This document shows, in pieces, positions 33,746 to 42,095 of a stretch of 64,000 nt of DNA; within the stretch, counting starts at the first letter, position 1; each line of letters opens with the position of its first letter. The stretch is from Mesorhizobium sp. ES1-4. GTDB lineage: Bacteria; Pseudomonadota; Alphaproteobacteria; Rhizobiales; Rhizobiaceae. Under the pieces are notes generated by a model. That model had not been told where the DNA came from and ran no database searches. It worked only from the letters and a program-made list of their open reading frames with translations. The DNA is taken from positions 1 to 64,000 of the forward strand of contig NZ_JAIUGV010000016.1 of NCBI RefSeq assembly GCF_020164745.1, written 5' to 3'. The position numbers and the translations under genes were made by a program.

Positions 33746-34915
33746 TCAGCGCGTCCGCTCCAGCGCGAACAGGTCTTGCTGGCGGACCAGCTCGTTCGCG
33801 ACAGGCTGACGGAGGCGCCGCATGCCATCCGCATGGACGACCGAAAACAATCCCACCTCCGCATGGCGGGAGTTATCCCATCCGGGATAAGCGGTTACCG
33901 GGTACAGGCAAATACCCTCGATCGGCGCTTCAAGCCTCATCGCGGCACGCACCTCATCGCAAACGTAGTGGAGCCAAGCCGGCCCGCCGGATCCCTCCGA
34001 GCCGGTCTCGGCGATGAATATCGGCTTGCCGTATCGATGAGCGACCTCGATCAACATTTCCGACAGCGCGCGGTACTCGTGGTGTCCCATCGGAATGGTC
34101 GGCCCATTTATGTACCATTGATTGTGCGGATAAAAGTTCAAGCCCACGGCATCGACAACATCCTCGCTCCCGCCCAACTCAGGTTCAACGCGGCCCAGCA
34201 ACATGTCGTAAGCCTCGAACTGTCCCAATCGGGCGTTTTCGGCCCGGCGCCGTTCGCCCAAGGTCCGGTCGCGAGGAGCGATATGGATGAGCGGCTCGGC
34301 CCAGACAAATCCGCATGCCGGGTCGACCTCCCGCATTGCACGAACACCCGCGATGGCAGCCTTGACGAGATGCCGCTTGAACCATCCCCGTTTGTTCGGC
34401 CCCACGCGCGGGAAATAGCCGACCTCAACAGCCCAGGCGAAGAAGGATATCTCGTTGATCGGACACAAAAGAGGCGATGTTCCGGTGATCGAACGATGAA
34501 CCCTCACGGCCTCCGCCGCAAACGCGGCATAGGCATCGATAAAATGCATCGAGCCCTGATTGACGTGGTCTGGGGATCCATAGTGAAAGATATCCCAGAT
34601 GACCTGGACGCCTGCCGTTTGGGCTGCCTCGACCATAGGCGTCCAACTTGACCAGTCGTAGGTTCCGGGAGCGGTTTCGATCAGGTGCCAGCGCAACCCG
34701 TCCCGGATGGTGCGAAGGCCGAGTTCGGCGCAGCCGCGGTAGTCGCCCAGGGCATGCAAACTGTGCGAGGTCGCATGGATGAGGTCGAGGCGAGCGCCGT
34801 CCTTGCGCCGATGCGAGGAGCACTCGAAACCCGCCATGAAAAAGCTGACAAAGCGCGACGCATCGCGAACCGAGGCACCTGCCTCCCGCACCTCCGTGCG
34901 TCCCGCTTGGTTCAT
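33746..34915 (-). CDS. Clan GH-A glycoside hydrolase-like protein
   Basis: The protein has 389 residues from the ATG at 34915 (GAGGAC upstream). It has the TIM-barrel glycosidase pattern: the acid/base in CPINEISFFAW near residue 160 (Asn-Glu pair) and the nucleophile in IFIAETGSEG near residue 300. It is most like GH1/GH5-type enzymes of the beta-glucosidase-like group. There is no signal peptide. It converges on glf and has its own stress-type promoter upstream. Together with the GH43-like gene it could remodel a glycan made by this cluster; the substrate is unknown. Confidence 0.72.
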   Translation of the reverse strand: MNQAGRTEVREAGASVRDASRFVSFFMAGFECSSHRRKDGARLDLIHATSHSLHALGDYRGCAELGLRTIRDGLRWHLIETAPGTYDWSSWTPMVEAAQTAGVQVIWDIFHYGSPDHVNQGSMHFIDAYAAFAAEAVRVHRSITGTSPLLCPINEISFFAWAVEVGYFPRVGPNKRGWFKRHLVKAAIAGVRAMREVDPACGFVWAEPLIHIAPRDRTLGERRRAENARLGQFEAYDMLLGRVEPELGGSEDVVDAVGLNFYPHNQWYINGPTIPMGHHEYRALSEMLIEVAHRYGKPIFIAETGSEGSGGPAWLHYVCDEVRAAMRLEAPIEGICLYPVTAYPGWDNSRHAEVGLFSVVHADGMRRLRQPVANELVRQQDLFALERTR

Positions 34916-35040
34916 TCGAAGTCCTCTATGGCGGCCCGCTTCGCACCCGACCGGCTTGGCGAAATGCCGCATCCGATCGGGCAGGCCTCCCCATTGCTCG
35001 GCCCAGCAGACCCCGCGTCCTGCCTGACCGGGTAGTGCCA

Positions 35041-35065
35041 AACCGATTGGCCGAGGCTTTGTTCC
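35041..35065 (-). promoter_or_regulatory. EcfG/RpoE2-type stress promoter of the GH-A hydrolase gene
   Basis: GGAAC (35065-35061), 17 bases, then GTT on the minus strand, about 126 bases upstream of the ATG at 34915. A divergent copy of the same motif starts 42 bases away. Confidence 0.5.
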
Positions 35066-35107
35066 GGTGTCGACGGCCCGGGAGCTGGGCGGCAAATGGC
35101 GAAATCA

Positions 35108-35132
35108 GGAACAAGGAGGCTCGAGCCAAGTT
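35108..35132 (+). promoter_or_regulatory. EcfG/RpoE2-type stress promoter of the MBL-fold gene
   Basis: GGAAC at 35108, 17 bases, then GTT ending at 35132, about 66 bases upstream of the ATG at 35199. Confidence 0.55.
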
Positions 35133-35198
35133 CGGGGCGATGCAGCACCCGCGTCGCTTAACTCGACCGGCTCGGCAACAACAGAGGTACGGGACCAC

Positions 35199-36068
35199 AT
35201 GACCGTTCAAATTCGACTTTCCGATATCGACCACGCCAGGCGCGAGGATCGTGGCGACGGTTCTTGGAGCATCGCACCGGATCTGGGTTATCTGCGACTG
35301 GCAATCGTCAATGTCGTGTTCTTCGGCGCACCGGGCAGCGGAGATCGAAAATGGGTACTGATCGATACGGGGTTGCCGACCTCCCGAAGCAGCATCCTTG
35401 CTGTCGCGGAAAAGCGCTATGGAACTGGCGCACGGCCGGCTGCGATCATCTTGACGCACGGCCATTTCGATCACGTGGGAACGGTGCAGGACCTGGCGAA
35501 CTCGTGGGACGTGCCCGTCTTCGCGCACCCGCTCGAGCGCCCCTATTTGGACGGGACCACGTCCTATCCGCCGCCGGACCCTTGGGTTGGGGGTGGACTG
35601 ATGGCGCTGCTTTCGCCGCTCTTTCCACGCGGGCCGATCGATCTTGGTAGCCGTCTGGAACCTTTGCCGGGCGACGGGTCGATCCCCGGAATGCCGGGAT
35701 GGCAATGGCTGCACACGCCAGGACACGCCCCGGGCCATGTTTCCCTTTGGCGCGAGGAAGACCGCTCGCTGATCGTAGGGGACGCTTTCATCACCACGGG
35801 CCAAGAGTCGGTCTATGAGGTCGCCGTTCAGGATCTCGAGATGCACGGTCCGCCACGCTATTTCACGCCGGACTGGGACGCGGCGGAAAGATCCGTGAAG
35901 CGCTTGGCCGCGCTGAAGCCACAGATGGTCATCAGTGGACATGGGGCGGCGGCTGCGGGCGTGGGCATGCGTCAAGCTCTTGACAGGCTGGCTGATCGGT
36001 TCAGGGAGTTCGCCGTGCCGCCGAAAATGAAATTCGTGCGCGAGCCGGCAACGGTTCCAAATAGCTGA
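35199..36068 (+). CDS. Metallo-beta-lactamase-fold hydrolase
   Basis: The protein has 289 residues from the ATG at 35199. The dinuclear zinc site is complete: THGHFDHVG near residue 88 (HxHxDH), the third His in HTPGHAPGH, Asp in VGDAF, and a final His in SGHGAA. It resembles the broad quorum-lactonase/glyoxalase-II-like hydrolase group, but specificity cannot be assigned. It is divergent from the GH-A gene and shares the stress-promoter type of its neighbours. Confidence 0.82.
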   Translation: MTVQIRLSDIDHARREDRGDGSWSIAPDLGYLRLAIVNVVFFGAPGSGDRKWVLIDTGLPTSRSSILAVAEKRYGTGARPAAIILTHGHFDHVGTVQDLANSWDVPVFAHPLERPYLDGTTSYPPPDPWVGGGLMALLSPLFPRGPIDLGSRLEPLPGDGSIPGMPGWQWLHTPGHAPGHVSLWREEDRSLIVGDAFITTGQESVYEVAVQDLEMHGPPRYFTPDWDAAERSVKRLAALKPQMVISGHGAAAAGVGMRQALDRLADRFREFAVPPKMKFVREPATVPNS

Positions 36069-36627
36069 GCCTGTGCGAGCGCAGCGCTGTGCCGCGGCTC
36101 TCAAGCTCTGTCAAAAAACGCCGGCTTTGCCGCTCGGTCCGGTCAAGGCGGGCCGCGGCGAACGAAAGCCGGAGGCACCAATTGGAGCATTCGTTGGGCG
36201 GCGGGCGACACCGCACGTATCTTGAATTCTGCGTCAGGACAGGACGTCAGATGGAAAACGCGAAGAACGCGTGCCCTCACGACGCGCCCTGTCCGAGATG
36301 CGTGGCACAGCCGCTGTTGTTGCCATCCACCCGCACGTCGGCGCACTCGCTGCCCTGGATACACGCGGCCGACATTTGTGATCGCGACACAGCAACCATC
36401 AAGTGCCGGATACAGGATGCGAGGGCGAGATTGACTGACCTGTCGGGTGTCCCGGCGGCAGCCACCCCTGAGAATCGAATTGACGGTGGACTACGCGCAG
36501 TGGTGTTCCAACCGGCTTCATGGCAGTATCTCTGTATGGTCGGCAAAGTCAGGGAGCCTGTCAGGCAACCGTTCCTCACTTGCCCGGCTAGCCGATAGCT
36601 CAACCGCAGCCTTGTTGTGCATGACAG
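36069..36627. other. Stretch without a confident gene
   Basis: Several open frames of 70-170 codons overlap on both strands. None has a family motif. A plus-strand frame starting at 36251 begins with a Cys-rich segment (NACPHDAPCPRC) that could be zinc-binding, but codon use and context are not convincing. Confidence 0.45.
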
Positions 36628-36652
36628 GGAACCATGAGCGGTCCGCCAAGTT
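36628..36652 (+). promoter_or_regulatory. EcfG/RpoE2-type stress promoter of the NepR-like gene
   Basis: GGAAC at 36628, 17 bases, then GTT ending at 36652, with the ATG at 36681 only 29 bases further. The position argues for that ATG and against the one at 36621, which would lie upstream of the promoter. Confidence 0.6.
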
Positions 36653-36680
36653 CGACCCTCGGATAACTCGGGTTCCCAAC

Positions 36681-36857
36681 ATGGAAGAAATCGGCAAGGC
36701 GCAACAGAAGGCCACAGCCCGTCTCATACGTCAGTGGATTGCATCGGACGCCAGCCGCCGCCAGCTCCGCCGGTTGCTGGATTTGCCGACAGACGCGGAC
36801 ATGCCCCACGAGTATCGGTCATTGCTCGACGAACTCGACCGAAAGCTCGACGAATAG
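36681..36857 (+). CDS. Small NepR-like protein
   Basis: This 58-residue, highly charged helical protein ends with LRRLLDLPTDADMPHEYRS then LLDELD. The spacing LR-x-L ... P ... LL-x-x-LD aligns without gaps with the core of NepR anti-sigma factors, which bind EcfG and are released by PhyR. The similarity is short and the central residues differ, so the assignment is tentative. A stress-type promoter lies 29 bases upstream, as expected for feedback control. No ecfG or phyR gene is in the window. Alternatively it is an unrelated stress-induced small protein. Confidence 0.4.
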   Translation: MEEIGKAQQKATARLIRQWIASDASRRQLRRLLDLPTDADMPHEYRSLLDELDRKLDE

Positions 36858-36891
36858 TGCATGCTTGCTTGCAGGGCGCAATCCGGAAGCC

Positions 36892-37422
36892 TCAAGGTTT
36901 CTCCTGATCTCCAGAAGCTTCCTGGATGTCCGTCATCACCTGCCGGGGATCGACGTTCGCGGCCAGTTGCGGCAGTTCCTCATCGGCCGGTGTCGAGACA
37001 TTCAGACGGTCCGTCAACGCCGCCACCATTTCGATAAGCCGCGTGGTTTCGTGCTCGTTGAGAAGGCTGATCTGCAGGTCCAACTCCGCTCGGCGCTCGC
37101 TGTGTTCGGCCATTCTGTTTTGGTTGATCAGCACGAAAGTGGACAGGAAGATCGCCTCGACCGAGGCGACCATGGCCAAGATCACAAAAGTCGGGTCCCA
37201 AGCTGGGATGGCGGGTAGCAGGCCAAGGTTCGCAAGAATCCAGGCAACGAGAAGCACGAGATGCAGATAGGCAAAGGGCATGCTTCCCGCGAAGCGCGAA
37301 ATGGCGCCGGCAATTCGCACCTGAACGCCTTGGTGCTTCTCCTGTTGTCGCCTGTGCTTGACCAAGGCCTGTATGTTCTGGTGAAGGACCGACTGCATGT
37401 CGGCGGGATGTTGATCGCTCAT
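36892..37422 (-). CDS. DUF1003 membrane protein
   Basis: This 176-residue protein has the DUF1003 pattern: a basic N-terminal region (HRRQQEKHQGVQVRIAGAISRFAGS), then two hydrophobic segments (about residues 50-70 and 80-100) around WILANLG and DPTFVILAMVASVEAIFLSTFVLI. An NRMAEHSERRAELDLQI helix follows. Function is unknown. It is convergent with the NepR-like gene and is not visibly under the stress promoter. Confidence 0.82.
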   Translation of the reverse strand: MSDQHPADMQSVLHQNIQALVKHRRQQEKHQGVQVRIAGAISRFAGSMPFAYLHLVLLVAWILANLGLLPAIPAWDPTFVILAMVASVEAIFLSTFVLINQNRMAEHSERRAELDLQISLLNEHETTRLIEMVAALTDRLNVSTPADEELPQLAANVDPRQVMTDIQEASGDQEKP

Positions 37423-37901
37423 CTTAGAAGCCCGGTTCGGCGGCCAATGTCATCAGGGCGTCGCTCACCGCCCAGCCCGCACGTCCGGCGAGGCTGCACC
37501 GCCTGAACTCGTCGGCTCATGGTCTGGGTCGCGGCTGATGGCCCCTTGAGACGAGAAGTGACGTCCTGCAATCGTGTCCAGCATGGCGACCACCGCCTGG
37601 GGCGCTCCGATCAACCACATTGGCGGCGCCCTCGACGACGTCGAGGAGGGACACTGCGACGCGCGCATGCAGATGTCGTGCCTCTTCTCGGAGTCGAACA
37701 GCCGGAGCTTCGGTCCATTTCTGTCGAACGCCATGCCAACGCCTGCCAGCAACCGTTGCCCGCTGCCCTCCGTGGCTAACCTTCGAAGTGGCGGCATGTT
37801 CCACTGGAGACGACGACGCTTTGTAGCCGGCTCAGACGGTAAGCTCTCTATGATCATGGGACGCGGCGATAGCACCTGCCCAAACACGCCCGCTAACTGG
37901 C
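37423..37901. other. Stretch without a confident gene
   Basis: A minus-strand open frame covers much of 37465-38067 and a plus-strand one covers 37574-37927, but neither shows domain motifs or a good ribosome site. The region adjoins an IS3 remnant and may be decayed insertion or flanking DNA. Confidence 0.45.
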
Positions 37902-38045
37902 TCATTTCGCGCCGACGGCCGGGGTGACTTGGGAGCGCACCTTGCACCCCAAGGCCGCGTAGGCTGCATCGAAGCGGCGCGTCGCTAGGAGCTCCAGCAG
38001 CCGGCGATTGTTGAACCAGTCGACCCATCCGGTGCGTGCCTTGTG
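37902..38045 (-). mobile_element. C-terminal remnant of an IS3-family transposase
   Basis: The frame encodes GWVDWFNNRRLLELL, the conserved C-terminal segment after the DDE catalytic core of IS3-family OrfB, and ends at a TGA at 37904-37902. The catalytic domain and terminal repeats are absent, so this is an inactive fragment. It marks an old insertion at the border between the stress island and the transporter cluster. Confidence 0.6.
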
Positions 38046-38097
38046 CCGCCCTAGCTTTAGGCGGCAACTGCTTTGAGAGTATTGCAAGACCAATCTA

Positions 38098-38116
38098 GTA
38101 TGTTAGATATGTCAGA
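38098..38116. promoter_or_regulatory. Tandem 9-bp repeat, probable GntR operator
   Basis: TATGTTAGA is followed at once by TATGTCAGA. The pair lies just upstream of the GntR/FCD gene, so it may be its own operator. This favours the downstream ATG at 38142 as start. Confidence 0.35.
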
Positions 38117-38141
38117 TTGCGTCGACCGGATTGGCAAGCGA

Positions 38142-38945
38142 ATGGGCACCGAGTTAACAGGGGAGCGATCCGAGGCGGTTGCCGCGCCTGGTCGGCCGCC
38201 GGCTGGTCTCTCCAGCCAGCATGGTGTGGCGTTTTCCGACAGTGCGCAGAAGATCGCGACCGCGGTTCACAGACAACTGCGCGGCGATATCCTGTCGCTT
38301 GCTCTCAAGCCCGGCACGATGGTTTCGGAAAAGGAACTTTCGGTCTGCTACGGGATCGGCCGAACGCCGGTTCGAGAGGCGCTTCTGCGCCTTTCCGACG
38401 AAGGCCTTGTCGAGATCGTACCGAAATCCGGTACCAGGGTGACGCGGATTCCGGCATCACGTCTGCCCGAAGCCATCCTGGTGCGCAAATCACTGGAAGA
38501 CATCACCACTCGGGCTGCGGCCGAAAGCGCCAGCGTCAGCGATCTGATGAGCCTGCGCATGCTGATCCAGCGCCAGCAGGAGGCCGCGGACCGGGCGGAC
38601 GAAGCCGCATTCCATGCCGCGGACGAGGCTTTTCATGGCGAGATCGCCCGGGCGGCGGGCTATCCCGGCATATGGTCCCTGGTCCAGCAGGTGAAAACGC
38701 AGGTCGACCGCTATCGACGCCTGACGCTGCCGCAGCCAGGAAGAATGGCCCGCGTGCTGAAGGATCACATGGCCGTCCTGGCAGGGCTTGAAGCCCGCGA
38801 TGCCCCCGCCGCCGCGGCGGCGATGGCCGCGCACATCGACCAGTTGAGGCTCGATATCGGGGCCATTCGCTCCGTCTATCCGGACTATTTCACCGACGAG
38901 ATCGATGCCGACGGCAAGTGGAACGCAAGGGAGGCCGCCGGCTAG
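38142..38945 (+). CDS. GntR/FCD transcriptional regulator
   Basis: The protein has 267 residues from the ATG at 38142; ATGs at 38100 and 38109 are in frame but overlap a repeat that looks like an operator. The winged-helix domain (AVHRQLRGDILSLALKPG to RTPVREALLRLSDEG) is followed by an FCD effector domain whose His and Asp residues in FHAADEAFHGEIARAAG would bind a metal and ligand. It precedes a TRAP and an ABC transporter on the same strand and most likely controls them in response to their substrate. Confidence 0.82.
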   Translation: MGTELTGERSEAVAAPGRPPAGLSSQHGVAFSDSAQKIATAVHRQLRGDILSLALKPGTMVSEKELSVCYGIGRTPVREALLRLSDEGLVEIVPKSGTRVTRIPASRLPEAILVRKSLEDITTRAAAESASVSDLMSLRMLIQRQQEAADRADEAAFHAADEAFHGEIARAAGYPGIWSLVQQVKTQVDRYRRLTLPQPGRMARVLKDHMAVLAGLEARDAPAAAAAMAAHIDQLRLDIGAIRSVYPDYFTDEIDADGKWNAREAAG

Positions 38946-38993
38946 GCGAAATCTCCGGGCAACCGGATCGGTTTAACACAGGGAGGAACCGTC

Positions 38994-39980
38994 ATGACCA
39001 CGAGACTTTTCAGATGGACCATTGCCGCTTTCGCGGTGGTCGCGGCGTTCGCCACCGGACCGGCATCGGCCGAAACGGTGCTGAAATGGGCGCATGTCTA
39101 TGAGACGGGCGAACCCTACCACATCCAGGCGCTGTGGGCCGCCGACGAAATCGCCAAGCGCACCGACGGCCGCTACAAAATCGAGGTGTTCCCGGCCTCG
39201 CAGCTCGGCAACGAGAACCAGATCAACGAGGCGCTGACGCTGGGCACAGTCGACATGATCTATACCGGCGTCGCCTTCGCCGGGTCGATCTATGGTCCGC
39301 TGTCGATGACCAACGCGCCATTCATCCTGCGCGATTTCAACCACTGGAAGGCCTATCGCGATTCACAGCTCTTCCAGGATTTGGCCAAGGGCTACGACGA
39401 CAAGACCGGCCACCACATCGTGTCCCTGACTTACTATGGCCAGCGCGACGTGACGGCCAACAAGGAAATCAAGGAACCGGGGGACATGAAGGGCATGAAG
39501 CTGCGCGTGCCACCGGCGCCGCTGTTCAAGATGTTCACCAAATCGGTCGGCGCCAATGCCACCCCGATCGCCTTTTCCGAAGTCTACCTCGCCTTGCAGC
39601 AAGGCACGGTCGACGGCCAGGAAAATCCGCTGCCGACTATAATGGCCAAGAAGTTCTACGAAGTGCAGAGCCATATCATGCTGACCGGCCACATCACCGA
39701 ATCGTTGGTCACCATCGTCGGCGGCCACGTCTGGAGTGCGATGAGCGATGAGGACAAGAAGATCTTCACCGACGTGCTCAAGGAAGCCGCTTCACGCTGC
39801 ACCGATCAGATCCGCACCCAGGAAAACGAGCTCGCCGACAAGTTCCGCGCCATGGGCAAGACGGTCGTCGACGTCGACCGCGAGGCCTTCATCAAGGCGG
39901 CGCAGCCGCTGCACAACGACCCCGACTCCGGCGCGGTCTGGACCAGGGAGCAATACGACGCCCTGCAGGCGCTGAAGTAG
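38994..39980 (+). CDS. dctP: TRAP transporter substrate-binding protein, DctP family
   Basis: The protein has 328 residues including a signal peptide of about 26 residues ending PASA. It has the DctP hallmarks WAHVYETGEPYHIQ, FPASQLGNENQINEAL and LQQGTVDGQENPLPTI, with the conserved Arg in MKLRVPPAPLF that pairs with a carboxylate ligand. GGGAGGAA precedes the ATG. It captures an organic acid in the periplasm for the DctQM permease. Confidence 0.92.
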   Translation: MTTRLFRWTIAAFAVVAAFATGPASAETVLKWAHVYETGEPYHIQALWAADEIAKRTDGRYKIEVFPASQLGNENQINEALTLGTVDMIYTGVAFAGSIYGPLSMTNAPFILRDFNHWKAYRDSQLFQDLAKGYDDKTGHHIVSLTYYGQRDVTANKEIKEPGDMKGMKLRVPPAPLFKMFTKSVGANATPIAFSEVYLALQQGTVDGQENPLPTIMAKKFYEVQSHIMLTGHITESLVTIVGGHVWSAMSDEDKKIFTDVLKEAASRCTDQIRTQENELADKFRAMGKTVVDVDREAFIKAAQPLHNDPDSGAVWTREQYDALQALK

Positions 39981-39995
39981 TCGCTGATTGCGACC

Positions 39996-40019
39996 CCGGG
40001 AGACGGCCTCGCCTCCCGG
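39996..40019 (+). promoter_or_regulatory. Intercistronic hairpin between dctP and dctQ
   Basis: CCGGGAG and CTCCCGG form a 7-bp stem with a ten-base loop, and no T-run follows. Such hairpins commonly protect the upstream binding-protein mRNA and lower expression of the permease genes. Confidence 0.45.
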
Positions 40020-40063
40020 TTCCCCCGGCCGCGAAGCCGTGGCACAGGAACAAGGACATCGCC

Positions 40064-40612
40064 ATGACGGAAGAAGGCCTGGACGGCGCGCGTATTCGTG
40101 TCTCCGAGGAGGAGCCCGATCCAGCGATCGAGCATCATATCGAGGACTGGCTTGCCTTCGCCATCTTCTGGGGCATGGCGATCATCGTTTTCCTGCAGTT
40201 CTTCACGCGCTATGTGCTGAACAATTCGCTGGCATGGACCGAGGAGATAGCCCGCTATCTCCTGATGATCATCACCTTCGTCGGCGCCGCGGTAGCCATG
40301 CGGCGCGGCACGCACATCTCCGTCGAAGTGGCGCACATGTTCTTGCCCGCGCCGGTCGTACGGGTGCTGAGCTTTGTCATCGACGTGCTGGTGCTTGGCT
40401 TCGTCGGGCTGCTGTGCTGGTTCTCCATCTCGATCACGCGGCTCATGCAGATCCAGACCATGACCGTGTTTCCGTGGCCGATGAGCATCGTCTATGGCGG
40501 CATCGCCATCGGCTGTTTCCTGATGCTATGGCGCGCCACCGGTCGCTTCATCGCCGGCGCCAGGCGAGGCTGGCGTCCTGACCCGAACCTCTCAGAACTG
40601 ATCATCGATTAA
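40064..40612 (+). CDS. dctQ: TRAP transporter small permease, DctQ family
   Basis: This 182-residue protein has four hydrophobic segments. It carries the DctQ signature FTRYVLNNSLAWTEEIARYLLM around residues 45-65 and RRGTHISVEV shortly after. It forms the membrane complex with DctM. It follows dctP by 83 bases and precedes dctM by 15. Confidence 0.9.
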   Translation: MTEEGLDGARIRVSEEEPDPAIEHHIEDWLAFAIFWGMAIIVFLQFFTRYVLNNSLAWTEEIARYLLMIITFVGAAVAMRRGTHISVEVAHMFLPAPVVRVLSFVIDVLVLGFVGLLCWFSISITRLMQIQTMTVFPWPMSIVYGGIAIGCFLMLWRATGRFIAGARRGWRPDPNLSELIID

Positions 40613-40627
40613 GGCCGGACAAAAAAC

Positions 40628-41902
40628 ATGTGGCTCCTGTTTCTTGCCTTCTTTGCGTTGCTGCTGATCGGCGCGCCGATCTTCGTCGCCCTCGGCGGTG
40701 CCTCGCTGGTCTACACGGTGTTCCTGTCGAACATCCCCGATTTCGTGGTGCTGCATCGCATGGCCGGCGGCGTCGACTCCTTCCCGCTGCTGGCGGTACC
40801 GTTCTTTATCCTCGCCGGCAATCTGATGAACACGGCCGGCATCACCAACCGCATCTTCGACTTCGCCGCCTCGGCTGTCGGCTGGCTGCGCGGCGGGCTT
40901 GGCCATGTCAATGTCGTCGCCTCGATCATCTTTGCCGGCATGTCGGGAACCGCGGTGGCCGATGCCGGCGGACTTGGCAACATCGAAATCAAGGCGATGC
41001 GCGACCATGGCTACGACCATGAATTCTCGGTCGGCATCACCGCAGCGTCCTCCACCATCGGCCCAATCATACCGCCATCGCTGCCGATGGTGGTGTTCGG
41101 CGTCATGGCGAACGTGTCGATCGGTCAGCTCTTCACCGCCGGCATCATTCCGGGGCTCGTCGTAGCGGTGGCGCTGATGCTCTATGTAAGTTGGTACGCA
41201 CGTCGCAAAGGCCTGGGCCGCGACCAGTCGTTTCGCTGGCGTGCCCTTGGGCGTGATTTCATCCGCGCGATACCGGCATTGCTGACCCCCGTCATCATCA
41301 TCGGCGGCATGACCTCAGGCGCCTTCACACCGACCGAAGCGGCGGTCGCCGCTTGCGCCTGGGCACTGATCCTCGGCATTTTCCTCTACCGCTCGCTCAC
41401 CTTCAAGCAGTTCTACCGCATCACGCTGGAGACAATCGAGACGACGGCGAGCGTGTTGATCATCGTCGGTGGCGCCTCGCTGTTCGGATGGGTGCTGACC
41501 ACGACGCGAGTCACCGAACACGTTGCCGCCGGGCTGCTATCGATCACCGACAATCCGCTGCTGCTGCTTTTGATCATCAACGTCATCCTGCTGGTCGTCG
41601 GCTGCTTCATGGAAACCATCGCCGCGATCTCGATCCTGGTTCCGATCCTGATGCCGGTGGTCACCCAGGTCGGCATCGACCCGGTCCAGTTCGGCGTCAT
41701 CATGGTGCTCAACCTGATGATCGGCCTGCTGACGCCGCCGGTTGGCATGGTGCTGTTTGTTTTGTCTCGCGTCGGAAAGCTGTCGTTCGATCGAACGGTG
41801 ATGGCGGTGCTGCCGTTCCTCATTCCGCTCCTGATCGTTCTGGTGGCGGTTTCGGTCATCCCGCAATTGACGCTGTGGCTGCCGACAATGTGGTATCGAT
41901 GA
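40628..41902 (+). CDS. dctM: TRAP transporter large permease, DctM family
   Basis: This 424-residue protein has about 12 membrane segments. DctM signatures include FPLLAVPFFILAGNLMN, FAGMSGTAVADAGGLG and TPPVGMVLFVLSRVG. It is the sodium-coupled transport subunit. The only other transport genes nearby are those of an ABC system beginning at 42096. Confidence 0.92.
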   Translation: MWLLFLAFFALLLIGAPIFVALGGASLVYTVFLSNIPDFVVLHRMAGGVDSFPLLAVPFFILAGNLMNTAGITNRIFDFAASAVGWLRGGLGHVNVVASIIFAGMSGTAVADAGGLGNIEIKAMRDHGYDHEFSVGITAASSTIGPIIPPSLPMVVFGVMANVSIGQLFTAGIIPGLVVAVALMLYVSWYARRKGLGRDQSFRWRALGRDFIRAIPALLTPVIIIGGMTSGAFTPTEAAVAACAWALILGIFLYRSLTFKQFYRITLETIETTASVLIIVGGASLFGWVLTTTRVTEHVAAGLLSITDNPLLLLLIINVILLVVGCFMETIAAISILVPILMPVVTQVGIDPVQFGVIMVLNLMIGLLTPPVGMVLFVLSRVGKLSFDRTVMAVLPFLIPLLIVLVAVSVIPQLTLWLPTMWYR

Positions 41903-42095
41903 CCTGTCCGGCGACCGGCTCGCTCCGCTTCGCGCGCTAAACGAATGTTGTATCGTCCCTCTTGCCCCGCGGCGCTTAAACTCCAGTTTCAGGCTTTAGC
42001 CAACGGCTTTCCGAACGGCTTTGGTTGATAACGCGACGAGCTTGCGGCTTATTGCCGGTGGCATAGCAAAAAAAGACGCTTAGGGAGGAGACACC

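Noticed and set aside
37465..38067. 200-codon minus-strand ORF as a gene
   Set aside because: No motif, no ribosome site, and it shares DNA with the IS3 fragment in another frame.
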